Assembly: GCA_036927565.1 (NCBI GenBank)
Contig: JAYESD010000010.1
Coordinates: 39,859,298-39,923,297 of the forward strand
Length of the DNA stretch: 64,000 nucleotides
Direction of reading: 5' to 3'
Origin: Tuctoria greenei
Lineage: Eukaryota; Streptophyta; Magnoliopsida; Poales; Poaceae
Below, in pieces: positions 1 to 10,117 of the stretch (its first letter is position 1; the number at the start of each line of letters is the position of its first letter). Made by a program: the position numbers and the translations under genes. The notes below the pieces were generated by a model. The model saw only the letters and a program-made list of their open reading frames with translations, did not search any database and was not told where the DNA came from.

Positions 1-2523
1 TGAGCTACAATCTCCCATCTCAAATTTCTTCAAGAGGTCCTTGGTGTACTTCTCTTGGTAGATGAAGGTCCCCTTTTGAAGTTGCTTGATTTGAAATCCA
101 AGAAAGAAGTTGAGCTCTCCAATCATTGACATCTCGAATTCCCTAGACATCATGGTGCCAAACTCATGGCTAAGCGATTTGTTAGTTGAGCCAAAAATAA
201 TATCATCGACATAAATTTGACAAATAAATAAATCCCCGTCGATGTCCTTGGTGAAGAGTGTAGTGTCCACCCTCCCGATCTTGAATCCTTGCATGACCAA
301 GAAATCCCGTAGACGTTCATACCACGCCCTAGGTGCTTGCTTGAGCCCGTAGAGCGCATTGTGTAACCTATACACATGATTAGGATTCCTCGGATCTTCA
401 AACCCGGGAGGTTGCTCAACATAAACAAGCTCATTAATATAACCATTAAGAAAGGCACTTTTAACATCCATTTGATAAAGCATTATATTGTGATGCGAAG
501 CAAAAGCAAGGAGTATACGAATAGCTTCTAACCGAGCGACCGGAGCGAATGTTTCTCCAAAGTCTAGTCCTTCAACTTGTGAGAAACCCTTGGCCACAAG
601 TCTTGCCTTGTTGCGGACCACAACGCCATTCTCGTCTTGCTTGTTGCGGTACACCCACTTCGTTTTGATGACGTTCTTGTCCTTGGGTCACTCCTCCAAC
701 ACCCAAACTTCATTTCGGGTGAAGTTGTTGAGTTCTTCTTGCATGGCCATCACCCAATTTGGATCTTGGAGAGCTTCCTCTATACGAGTGGGTTCTACAC
801 ACGAAACAAACGAGTAGTGCTCACAAAACGAAGCGATATGGCGAGAACGAGTACTTACTCCCCGTGACGGACTTCCGATGATTTGATCAATCGGATGCGC
901 CTTGGAAATGCGTCCATGCCTCATAAGTGATTGTGAAGCACTTGGCGGTGGTGAAGCATCTTGCTCGTCTTGTGGTTGGACTTGATCTTGGACTTCTTCT
1001 TCTTCTTGTTGATGTTGTGTGACTTGTGAATCTTGCATTGGCAATTGATCATCATCTTTTTCTACTTCTTCATCAGCTTGAGGCGCCATGGAGGTGTTGA
1101 TGTTGGAACTTGATGCTCCCCCTTGATCATGGCTCTCCTCAACTTCGGGCTTGATGTCTCCAATGGTCATGTTTTTCATGGCTTCTCGTAGAGGCTCATC
1201 ATCTATATCATCATGACCAAAACTCTCCTCTTGGGAGCCATTAGTCTCATCAAACTCAACATCACAACTTTCTTCAACTAACTCGGAGGTTTGGTTGAAT
1301 ACTCGATATGCTTTTGAGTTTGACGCATAACCAAGAAAGATACCAACATCACACCTTCTTTCAAACTTACCGAGCCTTTTCTTGCGGTAGATGTAGCACT
1401 TGCACCCGAAGACTCGGAAGTAGGAGATGTTGGGCTTTCTCCCAATGAGGAGCTCATATGGGGTCTTTTGAAGTAGTCGATGAAGATAGACCCTATTAGC
1501 GTCATGGCACGCCGTGTTGATTGCTTCGGCCCAAAACTTCTCCGACGTGCCATAGTCATCAAGCATTGCTCTAGCAAGGGTGATGAGAGTCTTGTTCTTC
1601 CTTTCAACGACACCATTTTGTTGAGGGGTGTATGTGGCCGAAAACTCATGCTTCACGCCTTCACGATCACACCACTCCCCAATGTTGTAGTTCATGAACT
1701 CGGTGCCGTTGTCACTCTGGACCTTGATGATGGGAAGTTGAAATTCCCTTTGAGCACGTTTAGCAAAGGTCTTGGAGACTTCTGGAGTTTCACCCTTGTC
1801 ACCTAGAAACAAAGTCCAAGCATATCTAGAATAGTCATCAACAATAACAAGACAATAGAGGTTACCACCAAGACTTTGAAATGTGGACGGTCCGAAGAGG
1901 TCCATTTGGAGTAGTTCAAGCGGCTTGGAGGTTGACACCATTGTCTTCATTGGGTGGTGTGAAGCAACTTGCTTCCCGTCTTGACAAGCGCTACAAAGCT
2001 TGTTCTTCTCAAATGTGACATCCTTCACGCCGGTCACCATCCCAAGCTTGAACGACTTCTTGAGCTTGCTCATCCCAATGTGAGCAATGCGTCGATGCCA
2101 TAGCCATCCCAAACTTGTCTTGGTGAAAAGACAAGTGGTCAAGCTAGCATCCTTGTTGGAGAAGTCCACCAAGTAAAGATGTCCATGCCAAAAACCTTTG
2201 AAGATTAGTTCTTTGCTTGATTCACTAGTCACTACAACTCCATTCTTGTCAAAGGTGCACGTTAGTCCAAGATCACATAGTTGTGCAATGGAAAGCAAAT
2301 TGAAACTAAGAGACTTAACATATAGCACATTAGAAATAGATAAATCATGCAGAATATCAATTTTACCTAAACCAATTACCTTCCCCTTTGAGTTGTCACC
2401 AAAGGTGACTTGTTCATGATAGCCGGGGTTCTCTATGGAGGTGAACATACCATCATTGCCGGTCATATGTTGAGTGCACCTGCTATCGAGTACCCGATGC
2501 TTTCCTCCGGCTTTGTAGTTCAC
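1..2523 (-). pseudogene. Copia-A pol: protease, integrase, partial reverse transcriptase
   Basis: The polyprotein would cut itself, integrate the cDNA and reverse-transcribe the element RNA. From its N-terminus: a copia protease with VLDSRCTQHM, where the family has D-S-G; a GAG-pre-integrase zinc region (HRRIAH then CSAC); an integrase core with D (QMDLFGP), D (SDNGTEF) and E (NGVVERKN), all three acidic residues present; an acidic, Q-rich linker; then the RT start. The frame stops at a TGA (688-690) where relatives have an arginine codon, as expected from a CGA to TGA transition. Past that stop the same frame appears open to position 1 and includes the YVDD polymerase motif near 190-210. 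The changed protease residue and the stop argue against activity. The gag stop lies just upstream and gag is in another frame. Confidence 0.88.
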
Positions 2524-2537
2524 CTACACACATGAAG

Positions 2538-4664
2538 TTAGTTTTTGAGTTTAGGCACCCAAGCCAACTTAGGTCCTTGTATGTGTGATACAAGTGATTT
2601 TGGGACCCAAAGTTGCTTGGGGAGCTTCCCCTTCATGCCCTTAATGTCTTTGCCGATGAACCTTGCCTTCACCTTGCCACCTACTTTGCTCAATAGATAG
2701 TGGTAATCATTGAAAGTAGATTTGTAGTTAGGAGGCAATTTTGGAGAAGGACGGTTGGGAAGAGGACACTCCCTCGTGTGATGTCCGGTGACCTCACAAT
2801 GTTGACAATAGGAACCAACTTCTTCTATGAAGCTTGTCCTAAGCTCTGGTGAGGGCACCTTTCCTTTGTTGAGCACCGGGAAGGATCCAAGTCCTCTCTT
2901 GTTGAAGCCTTTAGCTTGTTGGTAGAGGATTTCCTTGTGCTTGTCCTCCCCCTTAGAAAGTCTTGCCACACTAGTGCGGAGACTTTCAATCTCATCCATC
3001 AACTCCTTCTCCCTAGGGCTAGCTTTCAACGGCAAAGACTTATCCAACATATTAGTGGCATGTGAAAGAGTTGATACTTTGCCATCAAGGGTTTCCTTTT
3101 TCATGTTTTTCAATTTTAGTTCGATTGCTTCATAAGCGAGGTTAAGCACTTCATGTTCTTGAACCAAGTCATTGTGCTTTCCCAAGAGTGCTTGGTTTGC
3201 TAAGTCAAGCTCATGATGATCAAGCTTGATTTGAGCATTTTCCTCCTCGATTTGCTTGACATGTGATTTGAGCGTGTCGTGCTCTTTAAGTATGGTTACA
3301 TACTTGTCATGCAAATCGAGCTTCACACTCTCAATCTTAGCACAAGCTTGTTCAAGTGCCTTAACCTTGCTCTTCTCCCTTTTTATGATGACATGGTATT
3401 CATTAATCTTAGATGCTAATTCATCGGTGGAGAGCTCATCATCATCATCGCTAGAATCGTCACGTACCTTAGTGTTACCTTTCGCCATGAGGCACATAGG
3501 AGGTGGACGAAGAGGTGAGTTATCCTTGTTGACGATGGCAAGGCCCGCCAAGTTTTCTTCATCTTCACTCTCTTCGTCGCTTGACTCTTCATTTGTGATC
3601 CACTCATTGGCCTCGCACATGAAGACCTTCTGAGGCCCTCTTCTCTTCTTTGGAAAGAGCTTGGTCTTCTTGCCTTTGTCAAATTTCTTCTTTCCAAAGG
3701 AGCGCTTGGGCTTGACCTCTTCTTTATCTTCATCACTTTCTTCTAGCTTTCGATACTTTCCCTTGTGGTTGTCCTTCCTCTTGTCCGGTCTTGGACAATC
3801 ATATGATATGTGGCCTTGATCACCACAATTATAGCATGCCTTGTTTTCATCTTTTCTTGGGAGGAAGGCTTTCTTCTTGGGATCAAAAGAGTATCCCTTC
3901 TTTGCGATCTTGGAGTTTAGACGTGAGAATTTTCTCATCATCATCGCAAGCTCATCATTGTCTTCTTCGCTTGTTGCTTGCTCTTCTTCACTTGAGCTAG
4001 GCTCAACCACTTTCTTCTTTTTGGGAGTTGTCTTCTTGGTTGAAGCCTTGAGAGCAATGGTTTTTGATGATGACTCCTCCATCATTCCAAGTACGCTCAT
4101 CTCATGAGCATGAATTTCTCCAATGAGCTCCGAAACTTCAATGTTGTCAAGTGACTCTTTTTGGAGCATTGAATTGATAATGTTGTACTTGTGCTTGGGT
4201 AGAAGCATGAGGATCTTGCGGTTGATAAGTCCCTTACCAAGAGAAGCAATGTCAAGTGCGTTAATCTCCTCAATGAGCACATTTAAACGAGAAAACATTT
4301 GGTTGACATTCTCATGAGGAAGCATTTTTAATTCATCATACTTGGATTTAAGCAAGTGATATTTGAGTTCTTTAACACGAGATGAACCCTCATGTATTTC
4401 AATTAAACATGCGCAAATTTCACAAGCTTTCTCTTTACTAGCAATTCTAGCAAATACATCTTGACTTATGCATTCATAGATAGCATTTCTAGCCTTAGTA
4501 TCCCATTTTAGTTGATCACCAACATAATTAAGATCTCCAAACCCCGCATGGGTCGCTTCCCAAACTTCGGGAGCAATGGCCTCTAGGTAGGCACGCATGC
4601 GTGCTTTCCAATAGGCAAAGTTCTTGCCCTCGAAGGCAGGAACCAAACCCCCATTCTTGGCCAT
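2538..4664 (-). CDS. Copia-A gag polyprotein, intact
   Basis: A 708-codon open frame starts 61 bp inside the 5' LTR edge. It encodes the structural protein expected to form virus-like particles and bind element RNA. Visible parts: an N-terminal UBN2/DUF4219-like domain (FEGKNFAYWKARMRAYL, about residues 12-30, and the following roughly 150 residues); a lysine- and serine-rich acidic stretch; a classical CCHC zinc knuckle CYNCGDQGHISYDC near residue 280; a long heptad-rich coiled coil (about 430-560); and a second, spaced knuckle CQHCEVTGHHTRECPLP near residue 625. The C-terminus carries repeated WVPK motifs typical of SIRE-type gag. The ATG at 4664 is the first in frame after the primer-binding site. 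No stop or frameshift is seen, unlike every other gag in the window. Confidence 0.9.
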   Translation of the reverse strand: MAKNGGLVPAFEGKNFAYWKARMRAYLEAIAPEVWEATHAGFGDLNYVGDQLKWDTKARNAIYECISQDVFARIASKEKACEICACLIEIHEGSSRVKELKYHLLKSKYDELKMLPHENVNQMFSRLNVLIEEINALDIASLGKGLINRKILMLLPKHKYNIINSMLQKESLDNIEVSELIGEIHAHEMSVLGMMEESSSKTIALKASTKKTTPKKKKVVEPSSSEEEQATSEEDNDELAMMMRKFSRLNSKIAKKGYSFDPKKKAFLPRKDENKACYNCGDQGHISYDCPRPDKRKDNHKGKYRKLEESDEDKEEVKPKRSFGKKKFDKGKKTKLFPKKRRGPQKVFMCEANEWITNEESSDEESEDEENLAGLAIVNKDNSPLRPPPMCLMAKGNTKVRDDSSDDDDELSTDELASKINEYHVIIKREKSKVKALEQACAKIESVKLDLHDKYVTILKEHDTLKSHVKQIEEENAQIKLDHHELDLANQALLGKHNDLVQEHEVLNLAYEAIELKLKNMKKETLDGKVSTLSHATNMLDKSLPLKASPREKELMDEIESLRTSVARLSKGEDKHKEILYQQAKGFNKRGLGSFPVLNKGKVPSPELRTSFIEEVGSYCQHCEVTGHHTRECPLPNRPSPKLPPNYKSTFNDYHYLLSKVGGKVKARFIGKDIKGMKGKLPKQLWVPKSLVSHIQGPKLAWVPKLKN

Positions 4665-4710
4665 TTTAGCTTTCTAGCGGTGAGGCTAGAATGATCCAAT
4701 GAGCAACCTG

Positions 4711-4722
4711 GCTCTGATACCA
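4711..4722 (-). other. Copia-A primer-binding site
   Basis: On the minus strand this reads TGGTATCAGAGC, complementary to the 3' end of initiator methionine tRNA, two bases inside the LTR. It fixes the LTR boundary at 4725 and the element's orientation. Confidence 0.9.
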
Positions 4723-5344
4723 ATTGTAAGGATCGAAACGCCCAAGAGGGGGTGAATTGGGCTTTCTTTCAAATTTTAAGGTAATTAAAAGCTAACAACT
4801 TAAAGCCCAATTCCCTATGCGATTAATCTATGCAATCAATGTAAATTAAAGTTGCGGAATGAAGATTGCATAAATGTAAAAGGGAGAGGGATGCTAACGC
4901 TCAAGGGACATGGAGTTTATCCCGTGGTTCGGCGAGATCACAAGGATCTTCCTACATCCACGTTGTGGCACCCACCGAAGGGTTTTGCCACTCCCAAGTA
5001 ACCGAGACAAGGGGGTCTTCACTATTCTTCTCCGTTCGCCAGCCTTGGCAAGGTGGAGCTCAAGCCTTGTACACTTTGAATCCTCCGAGCTTCCACAATC
5101 CTTTTGGCAAGCTCCGGAAGTCTCACACACGCGAAGGGACACTCCCTTATGGCTCTCACTACACTAGAGACTCCAATCACCAAGAATGGAGGCACACAAG
5201 CACTATCTCTAGCTAGTTCTAGCCTATCTCTTGGTGTACAAATGATGAACAATGATGTGAAAGTGGTAGCTCTATGTCTTGAATGCTCTAGGATGTGTAG
5301 AGTATGTCTGGGCTTCAAGTCATGTCGATTTGACAGGTTGAAGG

Positions 5345-5357
5345 GGTATAAATAGCC
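5345..5357 (-). promoter_or_regulatory. Putative TATA box of Copia-A LTR
   Basis: The plus strand reads GGTATAAATAGCC; on the transcribed minus strand this is GGCTATTTATACC. It is the only AT-rich core-promoter-like site placed correctly below the palindromic U3 cluster and above the presumed R region. The assignment is by position and motif only. Confidence 0.5.
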
Positions 5358-5411
5358 AGCCTCCACGAAATAGCCGTTGGAAAAGTAGGCTGACATCACT
5401 TCTCTACGAAC

Positions 5412-5783
5412 ACCGGATGATCTGATGTCTCCCCTTCAGTTATCATCGGTCAAAGTCAAATTAGCTGATGTCACTGTGTCAGATATGACCGTTGTTAGAC
5501 CGATGTTGACCTGTCTTCTCATCGGATGATCCGGTGGCTCTTCCTCCAGAATTTGCTTGATCTTGATGCTTACTGGAGTGATCGACCGATGTGTGTAAGT
5601 CTGCACATCGGATGATCCGGTGCTTCACTTGGTCCAATGGTATTGCAAACTGTGCTCATGGACCGATGTCACTGAGCCACTCACATCGGATGATCCGGTG
5701 AGTTCTTTGCTCTGAGGTCTTCTTCTTCTGTTGACACAACTCGACCGATGCAGTCAACACAGAAAACATCGGATGATCCGGTG
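5412..5783. repeat. Palindromic CGGATGATCCGG array in Copia-A U3
   Basis: The near-palindrome CATCGGATGATCCGGTG occurs at about 5519-5536, 5605-5622, 5683-5700 and 5766-5783, with a decayed copy at 5412-5427. Spacing is about 80-110 bp. Most copies are preceded 20-35 bp away by ACCGATG, which can pair with the CATCGGT half and form a larger hairpin. The array starts about 60 bp upstream, in the transcription direction, of the putative TATA box. Confidence 0.85.
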
Positions 5784-6096
5784 TGTTCAATTTGTTGACT
5801 TCGAGTTGTTTTGAGTTGTTCTTTTGGAATTTGAACTTGTGACCTCTTTGATACTTGTTTGAAGTGTTGTTCTGATAGTCTTCAAGCATTGAGTGATGTA
5901 AAGTTAGAGCTTTTACTTCTTGTCTTCATATGATTCGATTTGATCTCATTAGTTGATTTTATATGGGTTTCCAATGTAATTTTGATTTCATTTGATTGAG
6001 AGACTATTGGGACCTTGCATTCACAAATTCATTAGTAATATCGAATGGTTGTCATTAATCACCGAAACCGTACCTCATGGGGCCTAGATGCTTTCA

Positions 6097-6744
6097 GAGG
6101 AGAAGAAGGCCTGGCAGCGAGGGAAGGACCTCACCAAGAGGGAGAACAAAGTTGCTGCCAAGGACAAGAAAGTGCGGGGCCAGGAAAGAGACCTGGTTGA
6201 TCGCCGAAACAAGATCCACGTCTGGGAGGCGGAGCTTGCTAAACTCAAAAGGCAAGTTGCTGAAAAGATTCAGCAGCACGCCAAAGAGGTCGAGCGCCTA
6301 GCCCGGGAGGGTTCGGAGCTTGCGGTGACCAAGAGGTCCTTGGAAGAGGTGCGAGGCTCAAGGGCTGTGGAGTCCCAAAAAGTATGGGACTTCTTGGGCA
6401 AAGCCAATGACGCGCTGACGCCGCTGGGCTTTAGTCCCATGCGTCCGGATGATCCGGAGCCGGAGCTGGACCAGGCGTTGAAGGCATTGAGCTCGGCGGG
6501 CAACAAACTCAACAAGATGGGCGATGTCATCGCAGATCAGTTGGAGACTGAAGGGAATTCCCTTGCACAGAACATCGCAGAATACATGCTGACGTGGTAC
6601 AGAAGTCGGGATCCTTACTTCCCACTAGATCCGGTGCTTGAAGGTCCCATCGACGGAGAGGGAGATGCCACCAAGGCTAGCGTGTCGGAGGTTGCCCAGA
6701 AGGTTGCCTCGTCTTCCGTAGGATCTAGGACTTTCTCCTTGTAG
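6097..6744 (+). CDS. Tat-A antisense ORF, C-terminal part
   Basis: About 216 codons remain open on the strand opposite to pol; the ATG at 6088 belongs to the inserted Copia-A LTR, so the true start is lost to that insertion. The first 90 residues are strongly charged and heptad-rich (REGSELAVTKRSLEEVRGS), predicting a coiled coil. Residues about 100-170 are a conserved-looking globular part (WDFLGKANDALTPLGFSP, then LDQALKAL). The frame ends TAG at 6742-6744, followed by an AT-rich stretch with ATGAATGAAAT that could serve polyadenylation. The Tat literature reports such antisense ORFs of unknown function; I recognise no enzyme. No stop interrupts it, unlike the sense-strand pol next to it. 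Confidence 0.7.
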   Translation, partial: EEKKAWQRGKDLTKRENKVAAKDKKVRGQERDLVDRRNKIHVWEAELAKLKRQVAEKIQQHAKEVERLAREGSELAVTKRSLEEVRGSRAVESQKVWDFLGKANDALTPLGFSPMRPDDPEPELDQALKALSSAGNKLNKMGDVIADQLETEGNSLAQNIAEYMLTWYRSRDPYFPLDPVLEGPIDGEGDATKASVSEVAQKVASSSVGSRTFSL

Positions 6745-7935
6745 CTCCCACTTGTATCTTCTCTTCTTTTCTCCAATTTTGTAATCTCTTGTCCTCAGAT
6801 GAATGAAATCCAAGAAATTTATGAATTTCATTTTTTGTATTCAACCTTTGTCTCACTTGGCCCCCTGGTATAAGTTCACAATTTGTTTGCGAACATGTAC
6901 CAAAAGGATGTAGAGTTTCGTTGAAGACTTGCATGCTTCGAACTTGTAGAGTGTAGGTCCGATGTCGCCGATAGCAGGGCCCCCTGAGGTTGTCGGAGCT
7001 TAGTATCTCCGGCAGCAACCATTGTCAACATGTAGAGTGTCGACAGTAGACCCCATTAGGGTGTCCTTCTACCATATTTTCTTCACGTTGACGGCTGGCT
7101 CCCCGAATTTGTCAGAACTGGATAGCTCCGGTGACGCCTACCATCGATGTTTAAAACAACGACAGTGGGCCATCTTAGGGGGTGTTGAAGCTTTGATAGC
7201 TCCGACATCATCCACCATCATCATCGGATTTTTACTTTTCCTGCACACTGAAGTCAAGAAAAACAGTAAAATTCATTTCTTATCTATAACTCATTTGCGG
7301 CTTACTATTCCTGAAAGAAATTTTTAGGTCGAGCACAAGTTTATATACAATCAAGTGCATTTGCTTATTTCCTCTAGGTCCAATCGTTTTCTGGACTCAC
7401 CTTACTCAGGCCTGCCGGGGTGTAGGTAGAGTGGCGTACTTAGGGTGCAGGACCAGTATAAGTCGATAACACACTCCGGACCTAGATTGGCTTGGTGTTC
7501 AGGCGAGTAGGCCATTCAACAATGTTAAGACCCGAAAGAATTACCAATGCAACTTTAATTATACTTGAATTGTTCGAGCTAAAGTTTCTTGAGAATTGCA
7601 CAACTTTGTTATAGACAAGAAAGAGAAAAAAATATTGAGCCTGTACAAAATAAATGCACGTGGAGTCTGTTTTCACATAATGATGTCTTTCATTATAGGC
7701 CCGGGGTACAGGGGAAACAAGTACATTCTTAGGGTACGGAACCAGGCTAAGCGTGTTACATTTCTTGTTTGACCCAGGGTAACTAGCTACATTTTAGTTC
7801 TGAGACTGTGTCAAGTGTTGCTTGAACTTTGCGGTTTCGAGAAAGGTCTGGCTGTCCCCCCGGAGGGGTTACCCGACTCTGTACAATGATGCTATAACAT
7901 ACATCATATGTAACTACAGACTCACCTCTCTGATA
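6745..7935. other. Tat-A non-coding region between antisense ORF and integrase
   Basis: No gene is supported. Between about 6950 and 7240 it holds three or four decayed direct repeats of roughly 90-100 bp, recognised by a shared core (TTGTCGGAGC, then TAG.TCTCCGG or TAGCTCCGG, then CAnCCA). The rest is plain AT-rich sequence. The integrase frame stops at the right edge and the antisense ORF at the left edge, so the two converge here. Confidence 0.6.
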
Positions 7936-9260
7936 TTAAGAGTAGAACTTACGGAGGTGCTCAATGTTCCAAGGATTAGGGAGCAGTGTCCCATCCTCGG
8001 TTGCCAAGCAAACGCATTCGGGACGGGATACTTTAATCACTCGAAAGGGTCCTTCCGAGATGGGAGAAAGTTTGTTTAACCCTTCTCGAGTATGTATTCT
8101 CCGTAGCACCAGATCGCCTTCATCGAGTTGTCGGTTATGCACATGCCTTTGGTGATAGCGCCGGAGCGCCTGGCGGTATCGTGCATTTTGAACAGCTGCT
8201 CGGCACCTTCCCTCTTCAACAAGGTCAAGGTCTTCACGCCGGAGCTGATCCTGCGTGCCTTCATCGAAGGTCCGGACCCGGAGTGACCCCAAGGTGATTT
8301 CCGGAGGAAGGACTTCTTCAGCTCTGTACACCAGGAAGAAAGGTGTCTCTCTAGTTGACCGGTTTGGAGTTGTCCTGTTGGCCCACAGGGTGGGCGGAAG
8401 CTCTTCAATCCAGTTGGCTCCATGTTTTTCAAGCGCTCATTTGTGCGCGTCTTGAGTCCTTTTAGGATTTTTGCATTTGCTCTCTCAGCTTGGCCATTGC
8501 TTGCCGGGTGAGCTACGGAAGCGTAGCTAACTTGAATGCCGAGGTCTTCGCAATATCCTTGAAATGCAGAGCTTGTGAATTGGGTCCCGTTGTCAGTTAT
8601 GATCTTGTTTGGGACTCCAAATGTGCATACTATGGACTGCAAGAAATTGATAGTTGATTGCTTGTTTATTGTCACAACTGGAGTTGCCTTCGGCCACTTG
8701 GTGAACTTGTCGACAGCGACATACAGGAACTTGTAACCTCCGACGGCTCTTGGGGAAGGTCCCAAGATATTCATCCCCCACACGGCGAATGTCCATGTAG
8801 GAGGTATCAATGGTAGAGGTTGAGCTGGTGTATGAATTTTCTTCGCATGAAACTGGCATGCTTCGCATTTCTTAACTAGCTCGGTTGCATCCTGGAGTGT
8901 TGTAGGCCAGTAAAAACCATGCCGGAAGGCTTTACCAACCAACGTGCGGGAAGACGCGTGGTTCCCACACTCACCTCCATGGATTTCCGCGAGGAGCTCG
9001 CGGCCTTCTTCCTTTGTAATGCACCGCATTAGGACGTCGTTGGCACCACACCGGTAGAGATCCCCTTCTACCAGTGTGTATCTTTTAGCCAATCTGACTA
9101 TCCGGTCAGCGGATACATTGTCTTCAGGAAAGATGTTGTCTTTCAAGTAGCTCCGGATCTCTGAGATCCATGCATCCGAGCTAACTTGAGCATCTGAGTC
9201 TTGCGTGCTGGGTTGCTCGGAGCTTCCTGCAGCACCTACGACCCTTCATGGATGCCATGG
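7936..9260 (-). pseudogene. Tat-A integrase
   Basis: It would join element cDNA to host DNA. The main frame (8076-9146) shows an H-H-C-C zinc domain (HGGECGNH, then CEACQFH) and a DDE core with D (VAVDKFTKWPKA), D (ITDNGTQF) and E (GQAERANAKI). Near 8425 one indel shifts the frame. The C-terminal domain continues in another frame at 7936-8400, ending with the family signature LPNPWNIEHLRKFYS. On the right the gene is cut from RNase H by CRM-1. All catalytic residues survive, so the break is the frameshift and the 7.5-kb insertion. Confidence 0.88.
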
Positions 9261-9265
9261 TAACT

Positions 9266-10117
9266 GATGAGTAGGTTTAGACCCAATCTTCCGAAAGGTA
9301 TGTCGATTGGGGTGGAGAACTCGACGTTGATGATCCGCGGCACTCGAGCGGTTCGAGTACCACCGCAATCACTACACCACGGCTCGGTTGGTTATCAACC
9401 GTGCTGCACATGCTTGACCTCGCCAAGAAGGCTAATCCTTGCAAGTGCACAAGCAAGAACGTCGAAGACATGATCTGAATTATGAAGTTGGGGTCTCACA
9501 AACCGTAGAACAGCAATATTATTGATCTAAGCAAAACCCACCGAATATGACCGGAGGCTGCAGTATTTATAGGTTAGGGTTCAATCAAAACACGATTAGA
9601 CACGTCCCTAATGGACTCTTACGAGATACAAGGCTCAAAGGCCCGATTCGATGGCGCAACACTGGACAGAAATCTAGACTCGACTTGTTTCGACGATTTC
9701 GAATGACTCCGGAGGAATTTTGAGGTGGGACCAGGACCATTGGAAATTTTATCTTCTTCTCTTTCCGTGCATATGTAGAACGTCGAAAACAGAGTCCGTA
9801 TGCCTCCTGGGCATCCGTTTTAAGGTGGACTGCTCCTGGACTCCGAGTTGAACTCGAGTCCGAGTTGTAAACTGTTTCCATCAACTTGTGGACGTCCCAG
9901 GTGGTTCTCCACGCTCCCAAGGCCTCTTTCCTTCACTTTTTGATCTTCTCCATTATTCCTAATAACAATTAAATCATCACATAGCAATCTATTCTCAAAC
10001 TCACATCCAAAAGAAGTTAGGAATGAATTCACCTGCTGATTTATTGACCGTGCTCGTGCTCTTGTGATTGGTCCTTGCAGTTCAATGTGCGTCTCCGCTG
10101 TTGTGATGTCCTCATCA
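9266..10117 (-). repeat. CRM-1 3' LTR (852 bp)
   Basis: Starts TGATGAGTAGG right after the GTAAC duplication and ends CTCATCA directly before the PPT complement TCCTCCCCCTC. A TATA-like TATAAATA is present on the minus strand at 9564-9571. The integrase reading frame covers its inner 300 bp. Confidence 0.9.

Larger units (their letters stand above)
1..6096 (-). mobile_element. Copia-A: SIRE-like Ty1/copia retrotransposon, left end outside window
   Basis: The order on the minus strand is 5' LTR (4725-6096), Met-type primer-binding site, gag, protease, integrase, then reverse transcriptase running off the window start. Protease-integrase-RT order defines Ty1/copia. The large gag with a coiled-coil C-terminal half and an LTR ending (minus strand) in a GATCCTTACA-type sequence fit the SIRE/Maximus group. 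It sits inside the antisense ORF of Tat-A: the ORF resumes at 6097 directly after the LTR. The expected 5-bp target duplication would be GAGGA (6097-6101), with its partner outside the window. It is the best-preserved element here: gag is fully open and pol shows one nonsense codon in the visible part. Confidence 0.9.
4725..6096 (-). repeat. Copia-A 5' LTR (1372 bp)
   Basis: It begins TGTAAGGATCG and ends GATGCTTTCA on the plus strand, bounded inside by the primer-binding site and outside by resumption of the Tat-A antisense frame. It promotes element transcription in the minus direction. It holds a TATA-like box at 5345-5357 and a cluster of palindromic repeats upstream of it. The short open frames inside are not supported as genes. 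Confidence 0.85.

Noticed and set aside
590..867. Two + strand frames over Copia-A RT
   Set aside because: Antisense to a well-supported pol gene; no signal of their own.
4866..5399. Several 80-125-codon frames in Copia-A LTR
   Set aside because: LTR sequence with no conserved protein; frames on both strands overlap.
5412..5783. Regularly spaced short palindromic repeats resembling a CRISPR array
   Set aside because: They lie in a plant LTR, spacing is irregular (about 78-110 bp), part of the spacers is also shared, and no cas genes exist.
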